Shown here: positions 9,823 to 19,540 of the stretch, one piece after another
Numbering within the stretch: the stretch's first letter is position 1
Layout of the letters: the number at the start of each line of letters is the position of its first letter
Origin: Acidovorax sp. KKS102
Lineage (GTDB): Bacteria > Pseudomonadota > Gammaproteobacteria > Burkholderiales > Burkholderiaceae_C
DNA length: 64,000 nt
Direction of reading: 5' to 3'
Assembly: GCF_000302535.1 (NCBI RefSeq)
Contig: NC_018708.1
Location: 4,278,001-4,342,000, forward strand
Notes under the pieces: model-generated
Databases searched by the model: none
What the model saw: only the letters and a program-made list of their open reading frames with translations
What the model was told of the DNA's origin: nothing
Position numbers and translations under genes: made by a program

Positions 9823-10407
9823 TCAACGTGCGGCGAGATCAGTGTCTGCAGCCTGCGCCGGCGGCAGACCCCGCTGCGCGAAATGCCACCAGGCATCCGG
9901 CAGGTTGTCGAACTGGTGGCGCGCCATGAGCGCACGCAGCCACTGGCGGTTGTGCAACACATCGGGGGAAAAGCCCGTGGCTCCCGCTGCGGCCTCGGAC
10001 CGCGCAGCGCCCGCCGGGGTGCCCATGTCCACCGCTTGCCCGTCGGCCAGCGGCCCGCGCACCACCTTATGGGCCTTGGTGCCATCCACCACCTGCACCT
10101 GCACCACCCAGCCCCCGCTGGCGGCGTTGCAGGTGGCCTGCAATGCCATCCCTTGGGACTGCAGCTCACGGCCAATACGCTCCAGCGCGGGCCTTGCGGT
10201 GGGCTCCTTGTCGCAGGGCGAGGTGGCCGTCTGCTCCCACGGCATGACCCCGCTTTGCAGTCCCGGCGCGGGCACCGCGGCCTGGGGGCTGTGCGCACAC
10301 GCCGACAGCAGCAGGGCCACGGCGACGGACGACCAGCGGGTCGCTGGCGGCATGGCAGCGGTGGGATTCAAGCGGCGGGAAGTGGGCGTGGTGGGCAATG
10401 CCAGCAT
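9823..10407 (-). CDS. Lipoprotein with degenerate D-Ala-D-Ala dipeptidase-like (VanX/M15D) C-terminus
   Basis: 194 residues. The start at 10407 has an excellent ribosome site (AGGAGGT, 5-nt spacing). The signal region ends in the lipobox ALLLSAC near 31-37, so it is probably an outer- or inner-membrane lipoprotein. The last 90 residues echo VanX/DdpX dipeptidases: AVDMGTP, then NRQWLRALMARHQFDNLP and AWWHF. The catalytic Glu of the usual EWWH is Ala here, and the zinc motif SxHxxGxxxD is not recognisable, so enzymatic activity is doubtful. It could be a non-catalytic relative or a decayed enzyme behind a new signal peptide. Family call is tentative. Confidence 0.6.
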   Translation of the reverse strand: MLALPTTPTSRRLNPTAAMPPATRWSSVAVALLLSACAHSPQAAVPAPGLQSGVMPWEQTATSPCDKEPTARPALERIGRELQSQGMALQATCNAASGGWVVQVQVVDGTKAHKVVRGPLADGQAVDMGTPAGAARSEAAAGATGFSPDVLHNRQWLRALMARHQFDNLPDAWWHFAQRGLPPAQAADTDLAAR

Positions 10408-10557
10408 GGGCGACCTCCTGGGTGTGTCATTCAGGGCCAATGTGTTTTCACGATACAAAAGCCCTTCCAGCCCGGCCATGCGCCGATGGCGCGCGCCGCT
10501 GTAGGACAGCGCCCCAGGGGCGAACGAAGCCCCGGCAGCCCCCTACACTCAGCCGCT

Positions 10558-11040
10558 ATGGAAATCTGGATGCACCAGCTGCTCGAATGGCTGGCCCTGC
10601 CGCAGTTCGGACTGAGCACGGTCTTTGTGGTGTCGTTTGTCTCGGCCACGCTGCTGCCACTGGGCTCCGAGCCGGCCGTGTTTGGCCTGATCAAGCTCAA
10701 CCCGGACCTCTTCTGGCCTGCCATCCTGGTCGCCACCGTGGGCAACACCCTGGGCGGTGGCGTGAGCTGGTGGATGGGCCTGGGGGCGCACAAGGCCGTG
10801 GACAAGGCGCGAGGCAATGCGACCGAGGTGCAGGCGTTGAACTGGCTCAAGCGCTTTGGCGCGCGCGCCTGCCTGCTGAGCTGGCTGCCGGTGGTGGGCG
10901 ACCCGCTGTGCGCGGTGGCCGGCTGGCTCAAGCTGCCGTTCTGGCAATGCCTGGCCTACATGGCTGTGGGCAAGTTTCTGCGCTATCTGGCGATGACCAG
11001 CGTGCTGCTGTATTTCATGCCTGGTCATCTGGCGATTTAG
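10558..11040 (+). CDS. YqaA/DedA-related membrane protein
   Basis: 160 residues with several hydrophobic segments (FVVSFVSATLLPLGSEP, ILVATVGNTLGGGVSWWMG, CLAYMAVGKFLRYL). The pattern ATLLPLGSEPAVFG, VGNTLGGGVSWWMG and RFGARACLLSWLPVVGDPL is that of the YqaA branch of the DedA/SNARE-associated family, inner-membrane proteins thought to move lipids or support the proton motive force. The exact role is unknown. The ATG at 10558 directly precedes the hydrophobic region; a long in-frame upstream extension is antisense to the lipoprotein gene and is rejected. Confidence 0.85.
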   Translation: MEIWMHQLLEWLALPQFGLSTVFVVSFVSATLLPLGSEPAVFGLIKLNPDLFWPAILVATVGNTLGGGVSWWMGLGAHKAVDKARGNATEVQALNWLKRFGARACLLSWLPVVGDPLCAVAGWLKLPFWQCLAYMAVGKFLRYLAMTSVLLYFMPGHLAI

Positions 11041-11150
11041 GTTGCCGGCCAGAGCCCTGCTGCAATGGGCTTTGGCAATGAACTCATGGTGGGTCGATGC
11101 CTCCGATGCGCAGGGCGCCCGGGGGCTTGTGCGCCCATGCGGGCGAGTCC

Positions 11151-12392
11151 CTACAAGAACGCGTGGCTGCTGGGAATCGACAAGTCCGACATCTGCGAGT
11201 CGCCCTTGGCAATCGGCTCCTCGACCACCACCTGGTTGCGCCCGCCCTCCTTGGCCATGTACATGGCGGTGTCTGACCGCGAGAAGAACTCCAGCACCGA
11301 CTCGCCCAGCACATACTGCGTCACGCCGATGGAGACCGTCACGCGGCCCTTGAGCAGGTCCGTCCAGGCGTGCGACTCCACCTGGGCCCGGATGCGCTCG
11401 CAGGTGTTGAGCGAGGGCAGCAGCGAGGTGGCCGGGAAGATCAGCAAGAACTCTTCCCCCCCATACCGCCCAAACACATCACCGCCACGCACGCCCTGCT
11501 GCGCAATGCGGGCAAAGGTGCGCAACACCTCGTCGCCTCCGAGGTGGCCCAGCTCGTCGTTGATGCGTTTGAAGTGGTCAATGTCCAGCACAGCCAGGCA
11601 CAGCGGAATCCCGCTTTCATCGGCCAGCTGCTTTTGTTCTTCGAGCGCCGCCAGGATGTAGCGGCGGTTGAAGCAGCCCAGCAAGGTGTCGCGCTGCGCG
11701 TCTTCCTGGATGTTCTTGATCTTGCGGCTGGCCTGGTACAGGCTGCGGTACAGCCGCTGCACGCGGCCCATGAGGACGATGAACGCCGGCACCGATACGG
11801 CCAGTGCCAGCAGGTGCATCAGCTCCAGCCGCAACAGGGCGTCGTTGCCCTGCTCTGCATAGTGCGCAGCAATCACCGCCGCATAGGCGCACAACACAGC
11901 GGCCGTCAGCACCAGCAGCGTGCGCCGGGGCACGGTGAAGATGGCGTAGGCCACTGCCACGAACATGAACGGCGCCAGCAGGATCTGCGTGACCGGCTCC
12001 AGATAAAACACCACCAGCATGCCGCCGATGGCCGTGGTCACGATGCCCAGCTTGAGATGCCGCAGCCTGAGCTTGCGCTGCAAGCCCGACCGGAACACGG
12101 CACCGAAAACGGCAAAGCCCGCAGCCGTGAGGCCAGCCAGTACCCATAACACCTGAGCCCCCACCACGCCCAGGGCGTAAAACCCCGCCAGGGCCAGCGC
12201 GTACAGGCCAATCAGCCCTGCCACGGCCCACCACTTGGACGAAGCGCTGCGTTCGCCCCGGGGGCCAAAGCCGTCCAGTGCGCGCCGTCCAGGTCGGACG
12301 GCCACCGACGAAGAATCGTCGAACTCCAGCACGGCATCGGTCAACGGGAAGGCATCCGTCGCCGAAAACAGGTTTTTGCGTCCCAAAAGCAT
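11151..12392 (-). CDS. Membrane diguanylate cyclase (GGDEF domain)
   Basis: 413 residues. An N-terminal cytosolic stretch of about 50 residues precedes roughly six transmembrane helices (about 53-210), then a short coiled linker and a GGDEF domain. The active-site motif is RYGGEEF (GGEEF at 311-315), with an inhibitory I-site RGGD at 302-305, exactly five residues upstream, so product inhibition by c-di-GMP is expected. The metal-binding segment LAVLDIDHFKRINDELGH is intact. It should synthesise c-di-GMP in response to a membrane signal. No EAL domain is present. rarD lies upstream on the same strand. Confidence 0.93.
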   Translation of the reverse strand: MLLGRKNLFSATDAFPLTDAVLEFDDSSSVAVRPGRRALDGFGPRGERSASSKWWAVAGLIGLYALALAGFYALGVVGAQVLWVLAGLTAAGFAVFGAVFRSGLQRKLRLRHLKLGIVTTAIGGMLVVFYLEPVTQILLAPFMFVAVAYAIFTVPRRTLLVLTAAVLCAYAAVIAAHYAEQGNDALLRLELMHLLALAVSVPAFIVLMGRVQRLYRSLYQASRKIKNIQEDAQRDTLLGCFNRRYILAALEEQKQLADESGIPLCLAVLDIDHFKRINDELGHLGGDEVLRTFARIAQQGVRGGDVFGRYGGEEFLLIFPATSLLPSLNTCERIRAQVESHAWTDLLKGRVTVSIGVTQYVLGESVLEFFSRSDTAMYMAKEGGRNQVVVEEPIAKGDSQMSDLSIPSSHAFL

Positions 12393-12548
12393 GTGGTGGC
12401 GGGCTCAGGCCTGAAAGAGAAAGGAAAGGTGGCGCAGCAACACACATGCGGCACCCGTCAGACAAATCGCAGGATCTTACGCGTGGCTGACAAAATCGAT
12501 CTGCGCGTTTGCAGTAGCTCAGGCGACAACCGCCCACCCGCAGGCGTG

Positions 12549-13427
12549 CTATGCGAGCACCGCCCGCTGGCGCGCCCACCAGCCCTCCACGCTGTACACC
12601 ACCAAAGCCGCCCAGATCAGCACAAAGCCCACCAGACGCGCAGGCTGAAAGGCCTCGTTGTACACCCAGACGCCCAACGCAAACTGCAGGCTGGGAGAGA
12701 TGTATTGCAGGATGCCCAGGGTGGACATGGGAATGCGCCGGGCACCGGCGGCAAACAGCAACAAAGGAATGGCGGTCATGGGCCCAGCCAACAACAGCCA
12801 CCCCACCGTGGACAGGTCGCCTTGCACCAGAGCGCCCTGCCCTTGCCAGCTCCACGAGGCCAGCACCACGGCCGCCACCGGCGCCAGCATCAAGGTTTCC
12901 AGCGTGAGCCCCTCCAGCGCGCCCAACACCGCGACCTTGCGCAACAGGCCATAGAACCCGAAAGTCAGGGCCAGCACCAGCGCGATCCAGGGCAGGCGCC
13001 CTGCCTGCACTGCCAGCCACAGCACACCAGCCGCAGCTACCGCCACGGCCAGCCATTGCCCAGGCCGGGGGCGCTCGCGCAGGAACACGAAGCCCAGCGC
13101 CACATTCACCAGCGGCAAGATGAAATACCCCAGGCTCGCATCGACCACGTGGTGGTTCTGTACGGCCCATACGTAGGTCAGCCAGTTGCCCGACAGCAGC
13201 ACTGCCGACAGCGCAAAGGCCCCCAGCACACGCGGCTGGCGCACCACCGACGCCATCCACGCCCACTGCCTGCGCAACGCCAGCAGCCCCAGCACCACCA
13301 CCAGCGACCACAGCGTGCGGTGCATCACCACCTCCAGCGAGGGCACATCGGCCACCTGCTTGAAGTACAGCGGGAACAATCCCCAGGCGACATAGGCCAG
13401 GGCGGCGTAGAGGATTCCGGTATTCAT
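12549..13427 (-). CDS. rarD: EamA-family transporter RarD
   Basis: 292 residues with about ten predicted membrane helices. The N-terminus MNTGILYAALAYVAWGLFPL and the motifs PSLEVVMHRTLWSL, LTYVWAVQNHHVVDASLGYF and LGILQYISPSLQFALGVWVYNE are those of RarD (DMT superfamily, chloramphenicol-sensitive protein). Substrate unknown. The start at 13427 is chosen because the family begins there; the upstream in-frame sequence overlaps the ychF terminator. Confidence 0.92.
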   Translation of the reverse strand: MNTGILYAALAYVAWGLFPLYFKQVADVPSLEVVMHRTLWSLVVVLGLLALRRQWAWMASVVRQPRVLGAFALSAVLLSGNWLTYVWAVQNHHVVDASLGYFILPLVNVALGFVFLRERPRPGQWLAVAVAAAGVLWLAVQAGRLPWIALVLALTFGFYGLLRKVAVLGALEGLTLETLMLAPVAAVVLASWSWQGQGALVQGDLSTVGWLLLAGPMTAIPLLLFAAGARRIPMSTLGILQYISPSLQFALGVWVYNEAFQPARLVGFVLIWAALVVYSVEGWWARQRAVLA

Positions 13428-13490
13428 GCGCAAATAACCCAGAACGGGTGAATGGGTGGACAGCCGCGGGATCGAACGCGGCATCGCCAG

Positions 13491-13524
13491 AAAAAATCCC
13501 TGCCAGCCCAAGGGCAGACAGGGA
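13491..13524 (-). terminator. Intrinsic terminator after ychF
   Basis: On the minus strand a 13-bp stem with two mismatches (left arm TCCCTGTCTGCCC, right arm GGGCTGGCAGGGA) is followed by six T. It ends ychF transcription before rarD. Confidence 0.85.
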
Positions 13525-13565
13525 TGGCGGGGAGCACGGCAGACCCACACGGGTCTGGGGGGTGG

Positions 13566-14660
13566 TCAGACGTTGAACAGGAAGTTCAGCACATCACCAT
13601 CCTTGACCACGTACTCCTTGCCTTCGGCGCGCATCTTGCCGGCATCCTTGGCGCCCTGCTCGCCCTTGTAGGCGATGAAGTCCTCAAAGGCGATGGTCTG
13701 CGCGCGGATGAAGCCGCGCTCGAAGTCGCCGTGGATCACGCCGGCCGCCTGGGGTGCGGTATCGCCGATGTGGATGGTCCATGCGCGCACTTCCTTCACG
13801 CCTGCCGTGAAGTAGGTCTGCAGGCCCAGCAGCTTGAAAGCGCCACGGATCAGGCGCGCCAGGCCCGGCTCGGTCTGGCCCATTTCGGCCAGGAACATGT
13901 CGCGGTCTTCGTCGCTCATCTCGGCCATCTCGGCTTCCATCTTGGCGCAGATGGCCACCACAGGGGCGTTCTGGCTGGCCGCGTAGTCCTTGAGGCGGTC
14001 CAGGAACGGGTTGTTCTCAAAACCGTCTTCGCTCACGTTGCCCACGAACATTGCGGGCTTGGCCGTGATCAGGCACAGGGACTTGAGCAGGGGCTGCTCT
14101 TCCTTGGTGATCTCGACCGAGCGGGCGGGCTTGCCTTCGTTGAGGGCAGCCTGGATGCGCGTGAGCAGCGCCACCAGCTTGGCGGCATCCTTGTCGTTGC
14201 CCGACTTGGCGGCCTTGGTGTAGCGGTTCAGGGCTTTCTCGACCGTGCCCAGGTCGGCCAGGCACAGCTCGGTCTGGATCACTTCGATGTCCGAGATCGG
14301 GTCCACACGGCCTGCCACGTGGATCACGTTGTCGTCTTCAAAGCAGCGCACCACGTTGACGATGGCGTCGGTTTCGCGGATGTGGGCCAGAAACTGGTTG
14401 CCCAGGCCTTCCCCCTGGCTGGCGCCCGCCACCAGGCCGGCAATGTCCACAAACTCGACGATGGCGGGGACGATGCGCTCTGGGTGGATGATCTCGGCCA
14501 GTTGCTGGAGGCGGGGGTCTGGCACTTCCACCACGCCCACATTGGGCTCGATGGTGCAGAAGGGATAGTTTTCGGCGGCAATACCAGCCTTGGTCAGCGC
14601 GTTGAAAAGGGTGGACTTGCCGACGTTGGGCAGGCCCACGATGCCGCATTGGAGGCTCAT
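13566..14660 (-). CDS. ychF: Redox-regulated ATPase YchF (OLA1 family)
   Basis: P-loop NTPase of the Obg/OLA1 group; 364 residues, standard length. Walker A is [14 protein letters not shown] near 8-21, followed by the YchF switch region [34 protein letters not shown], and the C-terminal TGS domain ending [10 protein letters not shown]. YchF prefers ATP over GTP and binds ribosomes; it has been linked to stress response. It has its own terminator. A MOSC protein gene lies upstream on the same strand. Confidence 0.97.
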   Translation of the reverse strand: MSLQCGIVGLPNVGKSTLFNALTKAGIAAENYPFCTIEPNVGVVEVPDPRLQQLAEIIHPERIVPAIVEFVDIAGLVAGASQGEGLGNQFLAHIRETDAIVNVVRCFEDDNVIHVAGRVDPISDIEVIQTELCLADLGTVEKALNRYTKAAKSGNDKDAAKLVALLTRIQAALNEGKPARSVEITKEEQPLLKSLCLITAKPAMFVGNVSEDGFENNPFLDRLKDYAASQNAPVVAICAKMEAEMAEMSDEDRDMFLAEMGQTEPGLARLIRGAFKLLGLQTYFTAGVKEVRAWTIHIGDTAPQAAGVIHGDFERGFIRAQTIAFEDFIAYKGEQGAKDAGKMRAEGKEYVVKDGDVLNFLFNV

Positions 14661-14745
14661 GGCAGGGCTTTCTGGTGTTCTGGAGACAAACCGCCGATTT
14701 TACGGGCCCGCCCAGCACCCGCTGCCGAGGGCCTGCATCAGGCAC

Positions 14746-15618
14746 TCATTCAAACCGCAAATCGGCGGCCATGCGTTGCCCCACGCGCAGCCACTGCCCC
14801 GCGCCGCTGCGCACGATGGCGTTCATGCCAAAGGTGATGGCGCCGTCCAGCCGCTTGTCCTGCCGGTAGGTGCGCAGGGTGTCACCCACCGACGGATGGC
14901 TCTCGGCCGTGGCCGGGTCGATGTCGGGAATGGGGCATCGCGCGCAGGGCTTTACCGGCTGCAGGTGGACGTCGGTGGTGCCATCGCCCTCCACGTGAAT
15001 CATGTCCACACGGTCTTCGTCGTGGGCATCCACTCCGGCCAAGACCACATTGGGCCGGAACCGCTCCATGCCGACGGAGGGATGCCCCTCGGCGGCAAGC
15101 CGCACATTAAGGTCCTGCAAGGAGGCCTCACTGGTCACCAGCAGCGGAAACCCGTCGGCAAACTGGTTGGGGACCTCCACGCCCCCCGTCCACTCCAGGC
15201 TGGACAGGCGCCGATGCTCTGGGTCAAACCGCACCAGGCGGCAAGGCTGCCCCAGAAAATCGCTGAACCACTGCGCCGCCGCAGGGCCCATGTCCCACGC
15301 AGGGACCGTGTCGCGCCAGACGGTCACCGTGGCCGGCGCTTCCACCGCGTCGATCGCCACATGCAATGCCAGCATGCCCGGAGCCCGCAGCACCATTTCG
15401 TCGCTCTTGAGCTGGGGCCGGATCAGCGCCAGGCGGGGCAAGCTGCGCTGGGTGAGGAACATGCCCTGCGCATCCACCACCATCCAGGCGCGGTCCAGAT
15501 CCAACCCGGTCTCGGTGAGCAGCGCCTGCTGCACCTCGATGCCCGCACAGGATTTGACGGGGTACACAAACAGCCGCGCAATGGTGCCGGACAGATCAGA
15601 CTCGGAAGGGAAACTCAC
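14746..15618 (-). CDS. MOSC domain protein (YcbX-like)
   Basis: 290 residues: an N-terminal MOSC beta-barrel (LFVYPVKSCAGIEVQQALL, GLDLDRAWMVVDAQGMFLTQR) and a C-terminal MOSC domain (GMERFRPNVVLAG and the conserved Cys in PVKPCARCPIPDID). MOSC domains carry sulfur and bind molybdenum cofactor; YcbX-type proteins reduce N-hydroxylated compounds. The ferredoxin domain of E. coli YcbX is missing here, so a separate electron donor would be needed. Divergent from the UbiH-family gene. Confidence 0.9.
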   Translation of the reverse strand: MSFPSESDLSGTIARLFVYPVKSCAGIEVQQALLTETGLDLDRAWMVVDAQGMFLTQRSLPRLALIRPQLKSDEMVLRAPGMLALHVAIDAVEAPATVTVWRDTVPAWDMGPAAAQWFSDFLGQPCRLVRFDPEHRRLSSLEWTGGVEVPNQFADGFPLLVTSEASLQDLNVRLAAEGHPSVGMERFRPNVVLAGVDAHDEDRVDMIHVEGDGTTDVHLQPVKPCARCPIPDIDPATAESHPSVGDTLRTYRQDKRLDGAITFGMNAIVRSGAGQWLRVGQRMAADLRFE

Positions 15619-15701
15619 GCCGGGTGCTCCTGAAGAAGGGGGCCAGAAAGGCCAGACCGCAATTCTGCCCTCTCATCGCAGGGGGTAAGACCCCTCCTAC
15701 A

Positions 15702-16841
15702 ATGCCTCTCATGGCCCCAACCTTTGATATCTGTATTCGTGGCACCGGCATCGTGGGCCGAACTTTGGCCTTGTTGCTGGCACGGGAACGACTGAAGGTG
15801 GCCCTGGTGCCCGCCCCGGGCCCACACAGCGCGGCGACCGCCGACGTAAGGGCCTATGCCTTGAATGCAGCGTCCCGCAGCCTGCTCGAATCGCTGCGCA
15901 GCTGGCCCGATGCTGAACACGCCACCGCCGTCAAGCACATGCAGGTACAGGGTGATCAGGACGGCTGCGTGCATTTCGATGCCGCCCCCCAGGGGGTGGA
16001 AGCACTCGCCTGGATCGTGGATGTGCCGGCCCTGGAAGAGCGCCTGGCCCAGGCTGTGCGGTTTCAGCCCCTGGTGGAGGTGGTGGACAGCCCGGTGGCC
16101 GCGCCCCTGACCGTGGTGTGCGAAGGCCGCGCCAGCACCACCCGGGCCGAGTTTGGCGTGCGCTTTGACGTGACGCCCTATGCCCAGCACGCGATTGCCA
16201 CGCGGGTGCGCTGCGAACATCCGCATGGACAGGTGGCACGCCAGTGGCTTTCGCCGCAAGGCATTCTGGCTTTTTTGCCGCTGGAGGGCGTCCAGGGGAA
16301 CTCTGTGGCCGTGGTGTGGTCCGTCCCTGAGGACCGGGTGTCCGGGCTGATGGCATTGTCTGCCGACGCTTTTGCGCAAGAGTTGCAGACGGCGAGCCAG
16401 CAAACACTGGGCAACGTTCAACTCATTGCAGAGCGTGCCACGTGGCCGCTGCAACTGGCCAAGGCAGACCGCTGGTGCGGCGCGACCTCTACCGGAAATG
16501 CTGCACGAAGCTGGGTGCTCACGGGCGATGCCGCCCACAACGTGCACCCGCTGGCAGGGCAAGGGCTGAATCTGGGGCTGGCTGATGTGACAGCCCTGGC
16601 CGAGGTGCTGCGCACCCGCGACTACTGGCGCAGCGTGGCTGACTTGCGACTGCTGCGCCGCTATGAGCGGCAACAAAAAGCTGCCCTGGCAGCGATGGGC
16701 TTGGCCACCGATGGATTGCAGCAACTGTTTGCGCGCCAGGAAGCCCCCTGGCAAGCCCTGCGCAATTGGGGCATGAAGGGCTTTGAACGCAGCGGCATGC
16801 TGAAAGATTTTGTGGCCCGCCAAGCCATGGGAATGCGCTGA
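15702..16841 (+). CDS. UbiH/UbiF/VisC-family FAD monooxygenase
   Basis: 379 residues from ATG 15702; ATG 15711 is an equally good alternative. The N-terminal FAD fold FDICIRGTGIVGRTLALLLAR has an unusual RGTGIVG where GGG/GAG is typical. The second FAD motif WVLTGDAAHNVHPLAGQGLNLGLAD near 292-316 is classic for ubiquinone ring hydroxylases. It probably hydroxylates a ubiquinone precursor; which position (C1, C5 or C6) cannot be read from the sequence. dsbC follows 28 nt downstream on the same strand. Confidence 0.88.
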   Translation: MPLMAPTFDICIRGTGIVGRTLALLLARERLKVALVPAPGPHSAATADVRAYALNAASRSLLESLRSWPDAEHATAVKHMQVQGDQDGCVHFDAAPQGVEALAWIVDVPALEERLAQAVRFQPLVEVVDSPVAAPLTVVCEGRASTTRAEFGVRFDVTPYAQHAIATRVRCEHPHGQVARQWLSPQGILAFLPLEGVQGNSVAVVWSVPEDRVSGLMALSADAFAQELQTASQQTLGNVQLIAERATWPLQLAKADRWCGATSTGNAARSWVLTGDAAHNVHPLAGQGLNLGLADVTALAEVLRTRDYWRSVADLRLLRRYERQQKAALAAMGLATDGLQQLFARQEAPWQALRNWGMKGFERSGMLKDFVARQAMGMR

Positions 16842-16869
16842 ACGCGCGAGTTTGATAGACAGGAATACG

Positions 16870-17598
16870 ATGAAACTGACCACTGCTTTGCTGACCGCCG
16901 CGGCAGCCACCCTGAGCCTGAGCGCCACGGCGCAAGAGGACGCCATCCGCAAGGCATTGGCCCAGCGTATTCCTCAGATGGACAAGATCGACGAAGTGCG
17001 CCCAACTCCCATGAAAGGTCTGTACGAAGTGCGCATCGGCACCGACCTGTTCTACACCGACGCGAAGGGCGACTATGTGATCCAGGGCGAACTCATCGAC
17101 TCCAAGGCGCGCCGCAACCTGACCGAAGACCGCATCAACAAGCTGACAGCGGTCAACTTCTCCGCCCTGCCCCTGAAAGATGCCGTGACCATTGTGCGCG
17201 GCGACGGCAAGCGCAAGGTGGCCGTGTTCGAGGACCCCAACTGTGGGTACTGCAAACGCTTTGAGCGCGACCTGCAGCAAATCAACAACGTGACGGTGTA
17301 CCTCTTCCTGTACCCCATCCTGAGCCCGGATTCGGCCGAAAAGTCGCGCAACATCTGGTGTTCCAAGGACCAGGCCACGGCATGGCAAGACCAGATGGTG
17401 CGTGACAAGCCCGCACCGGCCGCCAGCTGCGACACGAGTGCTCTGCAGCGCAACCTGGCCTTTGGCAAGAAGTACAAAATCACCGGCACCCCCACCCTGA
17501 TTTTTGCCAACGGCACACGCGTGCCCGGCGCCATCGGTGCCCAGGAGGTGGAAAAGCGCCTGGCCGAAGCCGCCAGCGACACCCCCTCCGCCAATTGA
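16870..17598 (+). CDS. dsbC: Thiol:disulfide isomerase DsbC/G family
   Basis: 242 residues. Signal peptide MKLTTALLTAAAATLSLSATA with cleavage after ATA; DsbC N-terminal dimerisation domain; then a thioredoxin fold with the redox motif NCGYCKRF and cis-Pro region TGTPTLIFANGTRVPG. The second Cys pair (near IWCSKD and AASCDT) is also present, as in DsbC. It would isomerise wrong disulfides in the periplasm. ATG 16870 follows a weak AGGAATA ribosome site. Flanked by the UbiH-family gene and an M61 peptidase on the same strand. Confidence 0.94.
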   Translation: MKLTTALLTAAAATLSLSATAQEDAIRKALAQRIPQMDKIDEVRPTPMKGLYEVRIGTDLFYTDAKGDYVIQGELIDSKARRNLTEDRINKLTAVNFSALPLKDAVTIVRGDGKRKVAVFEDPNCGYCKRFERDLQQINNVTVYLFLYPILSPDSAEKSRNIWCSKDQATAWQDQMVRDKPAPAASCDTSALQRNLAFGKKYKITGTPTLIFANGTRVPGAIGAQEVEKRLAEAASDTPSAN

Positions 17599-17655
17599 CC
17601 CGCCGCTGAAAGCCCCCGACCGACGACCCCGCGCGGCCCTTGCGCGGCACATGCC

Positions 17656-19467
17656 ATGCCCCTCTCCCGCCCAGCCTCTGCTGCAGACATTCACTACCGC
17701 GTCGAACCCACAGACCTGCACGCGCATCTGTTCACCGTGACGCTGACGGTGCAGCGGCCAGCGGCATCGCAAGAACTGTCTCTGCCGGTCTGGATCCCGG
17801 GCAGCTACCTGGTGCGGGAGTTCTCCAAGAATCTGCAAGCGCTGGCGGCTCGGCAAGGCCAACGCGCTTTGCAAACGGCCCAACTGGACAAGCACCGCTG
17901 GCAAGTGCAATGCGCAGAGGGAAAGCCCTTGGTGCTGACCTATCAGGTGTGCGCCTACGACAGCTCCGTACGCACTGCCTGGCTGGACGCCTCACGAGGC
18001 TTTTTCAACGGCACCAGTCTGTGCCTGCGCGTACATGGCCAGGAGACGCAGCCCCACACCCTGGAGCTGGCACGCACGGCTGCCACGGCGACCTGGGCTG
18101 CCGCCACTGGCCTACGGCCCCTGGATGCCGACAAACAAGGCTTTGGCCTGTATCTGGCGGCCGACTACGACGAGCTGGTGGATTGCCCGGTGGAGCTGGG
18201 CAACTTCTGGGTGGGGCGCTTCAAGGCCTGCGGCATTGCCCACCAGTTTGTGGTGGCGGGTGCGGCTCCGTCGTTCGACGGCAAGCGCTTGCTGGCCGAC
18301 ACGCAGAAAATTTGCGAAACCGCCATCCGCTTCTGGCACCGCGAGGGCAAGGCGCCTTTCAAAAGCTACGTCTTCATGCTCAACGCCGTGGGAGACGGCT
18401 ATGGCGGGCTGGAACACCGCAACTCGACAGCGCTGATTTGCGGACGGCGTGATCTGCCGCGTCAGGGCGAGGCGCGGGCCAGTGAGGGCTACACCACGCT
18501 GCTGGGCCTCATCAGCCACGAATACTTTCACACCTGGAACGTCAAGCGCTTGCGGCCCGCCGAGTTCGCCGGCTACGACTATGCGCAGGAGAACTACACC
18601 GAGTTGCTGTGGTTCTTCGAGGGCTTCACCAGCTACTACGACGACCTGCTGCTGCGCCGCGCCGGGCTGCTGGACGACGCCACCTATCTCAAGCTCATCA
18701 CCAAAACGATCAACCAGGTGCTGCAAACACCCGGCCGGTCGGTACAAACTGTGGCCCAGGCCAGTTTTGACGCCTGGGTGAAGTACTACCGGCAGGACGA
18801 GAACACACCCAACACTACCGTCAGCTACTACACCAAGGGCTCGCTGGTGGCCCTGTGCCTGGACCTGGCTCTGCGGCGTGAGGGCAAAGCCACGCTGGAC
18901 GATGTGATGCAGGCTCTGTGGAAGCGCTGCGCGGGCGGGCCGATGACCGAAGCAGATCTGCGCGCCGTGCTCCACGACCTGGCCGGGCGGCCATTCGACA
19001 AGGAGCTGGCGCACTGGGTGCATAGCACTGCCGATCTGCCCCTGGAAGAGCTGCTGGCCGCCCACGGCGTGGCGCTCAAGGCCGACCGGCCGCAGCTGGC
19101 CCAGCGCCTGGGCCTGCGCGTAGCCGAGAACCACAGCGTGCAGATCAAGACCGTGCTGCGTGGCGGAGCCGCAGAGAAGGCAGGAATGTCTGCCGGCGAT
19201 GAGTGGCTGGGCATAGAAGTGCAGGGCCAGGGCTGGCGCATTAGCAAGCTCGACGACGTCACTTTCTACGCGGGGACCCTCACCACCCTGCAGGCCCTGG
19301 TGGCACGCGACGGGCGGCTCCTGCGCCTGCCCTTGGAAATGCCGCCGGTCCAGTCGACTGGAGTCCCTGCCAAGGGCCGACGCAACGCTGCAGCTCCATC
19401 CATGGCGCCAGACACCATCAGCCTGACGGTGACAGACGCCGTCGCGCTGGGACGCTGGCTGACCTGA
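17656..19467 (+). CDS. M61-family metallopeptidase with PDZ domain
   Basis: 603 residues. An N-terminal beta domain (YRVEPTDLHAHLFTVTLTVQ, PVWIPGSYLVREFSKN) is followed by the zinc protease core with HEYFHTWNVKRLRP (HExxH at about 286) and the downstream Glu in LLWFFEGFTSYYDDL, then a C-terminal PDZ-like domain (GAAEKAGMSAGDEWLGI). This is the glycyl aminopeptidase family M61. No signal peptide is obvious, so it may be cytosolic. It is 57 nt downstream of dsbC. The natural substrate is unknown. Confidence 0.93.
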   Translation: MPLSRPASAADIHYRVEPTDLHAHLFTVTLTVQRPAASQELSLPVWIPGSYLVREFSKNLQALAARQGQRALQTAQLDKHRWQVQCAEGKPLVLTYQVCAYDSSVRTAWLDASRGFFNGTSLCLRVHGQETQPHTLELARTAATATWAAATGLRPLDADKQGFGLYLAADYDELVDCPVELGNFWVGRFKACGIAHQFVVAGAAPSFDGKRLLADTQKICETAIRFWHREGKAPFKSYVFMLNAVGDGYGGLEHRNSTALICGRRDLPRQGEARASEGYTTLLGLISHEYFHTWNVKRLRPAEFAGYDYAQENYTELLWFFEGFTSYYDDLLLRRAGLLDDATYLKLITKTINQVLQTPGRSVQTVAQASFDAWVKYYRQDENTPNTTVSYYTKGSLVALCLDLALRREGKATLDDVMQALWKRCAGGPMTEADLRAVLHDLAGRPFDKELAHWVHSTADLPLEELLAAHGVALKADRPQLAQRLGLRVAENHSVQIKTVLRGGAAEKAGMSAGDEWLGIEVQGQGWRISKLDDVTFYAGTLTTLQALVARDGRLLRLPLEMPPVQSTGVPAKGRRNAAAPSMAPDTISLTVTDAVALGRWLT

Positions 19468-19540
19468 CGACAGCAAAGCCCCACTGCCTTGGGTATATTG
19501 CTGCAGCTTTCATAACCAACCATAACCCCCAGGAGATTTC

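Noticed and set aside
11617..13548. A 640-codon open frame spanning rarD and the diguanylate cyclase
   Set aside because: It spans two well-supported genes in another frame and reads as Gly/Ala/Arg-rich sequence without motifs.
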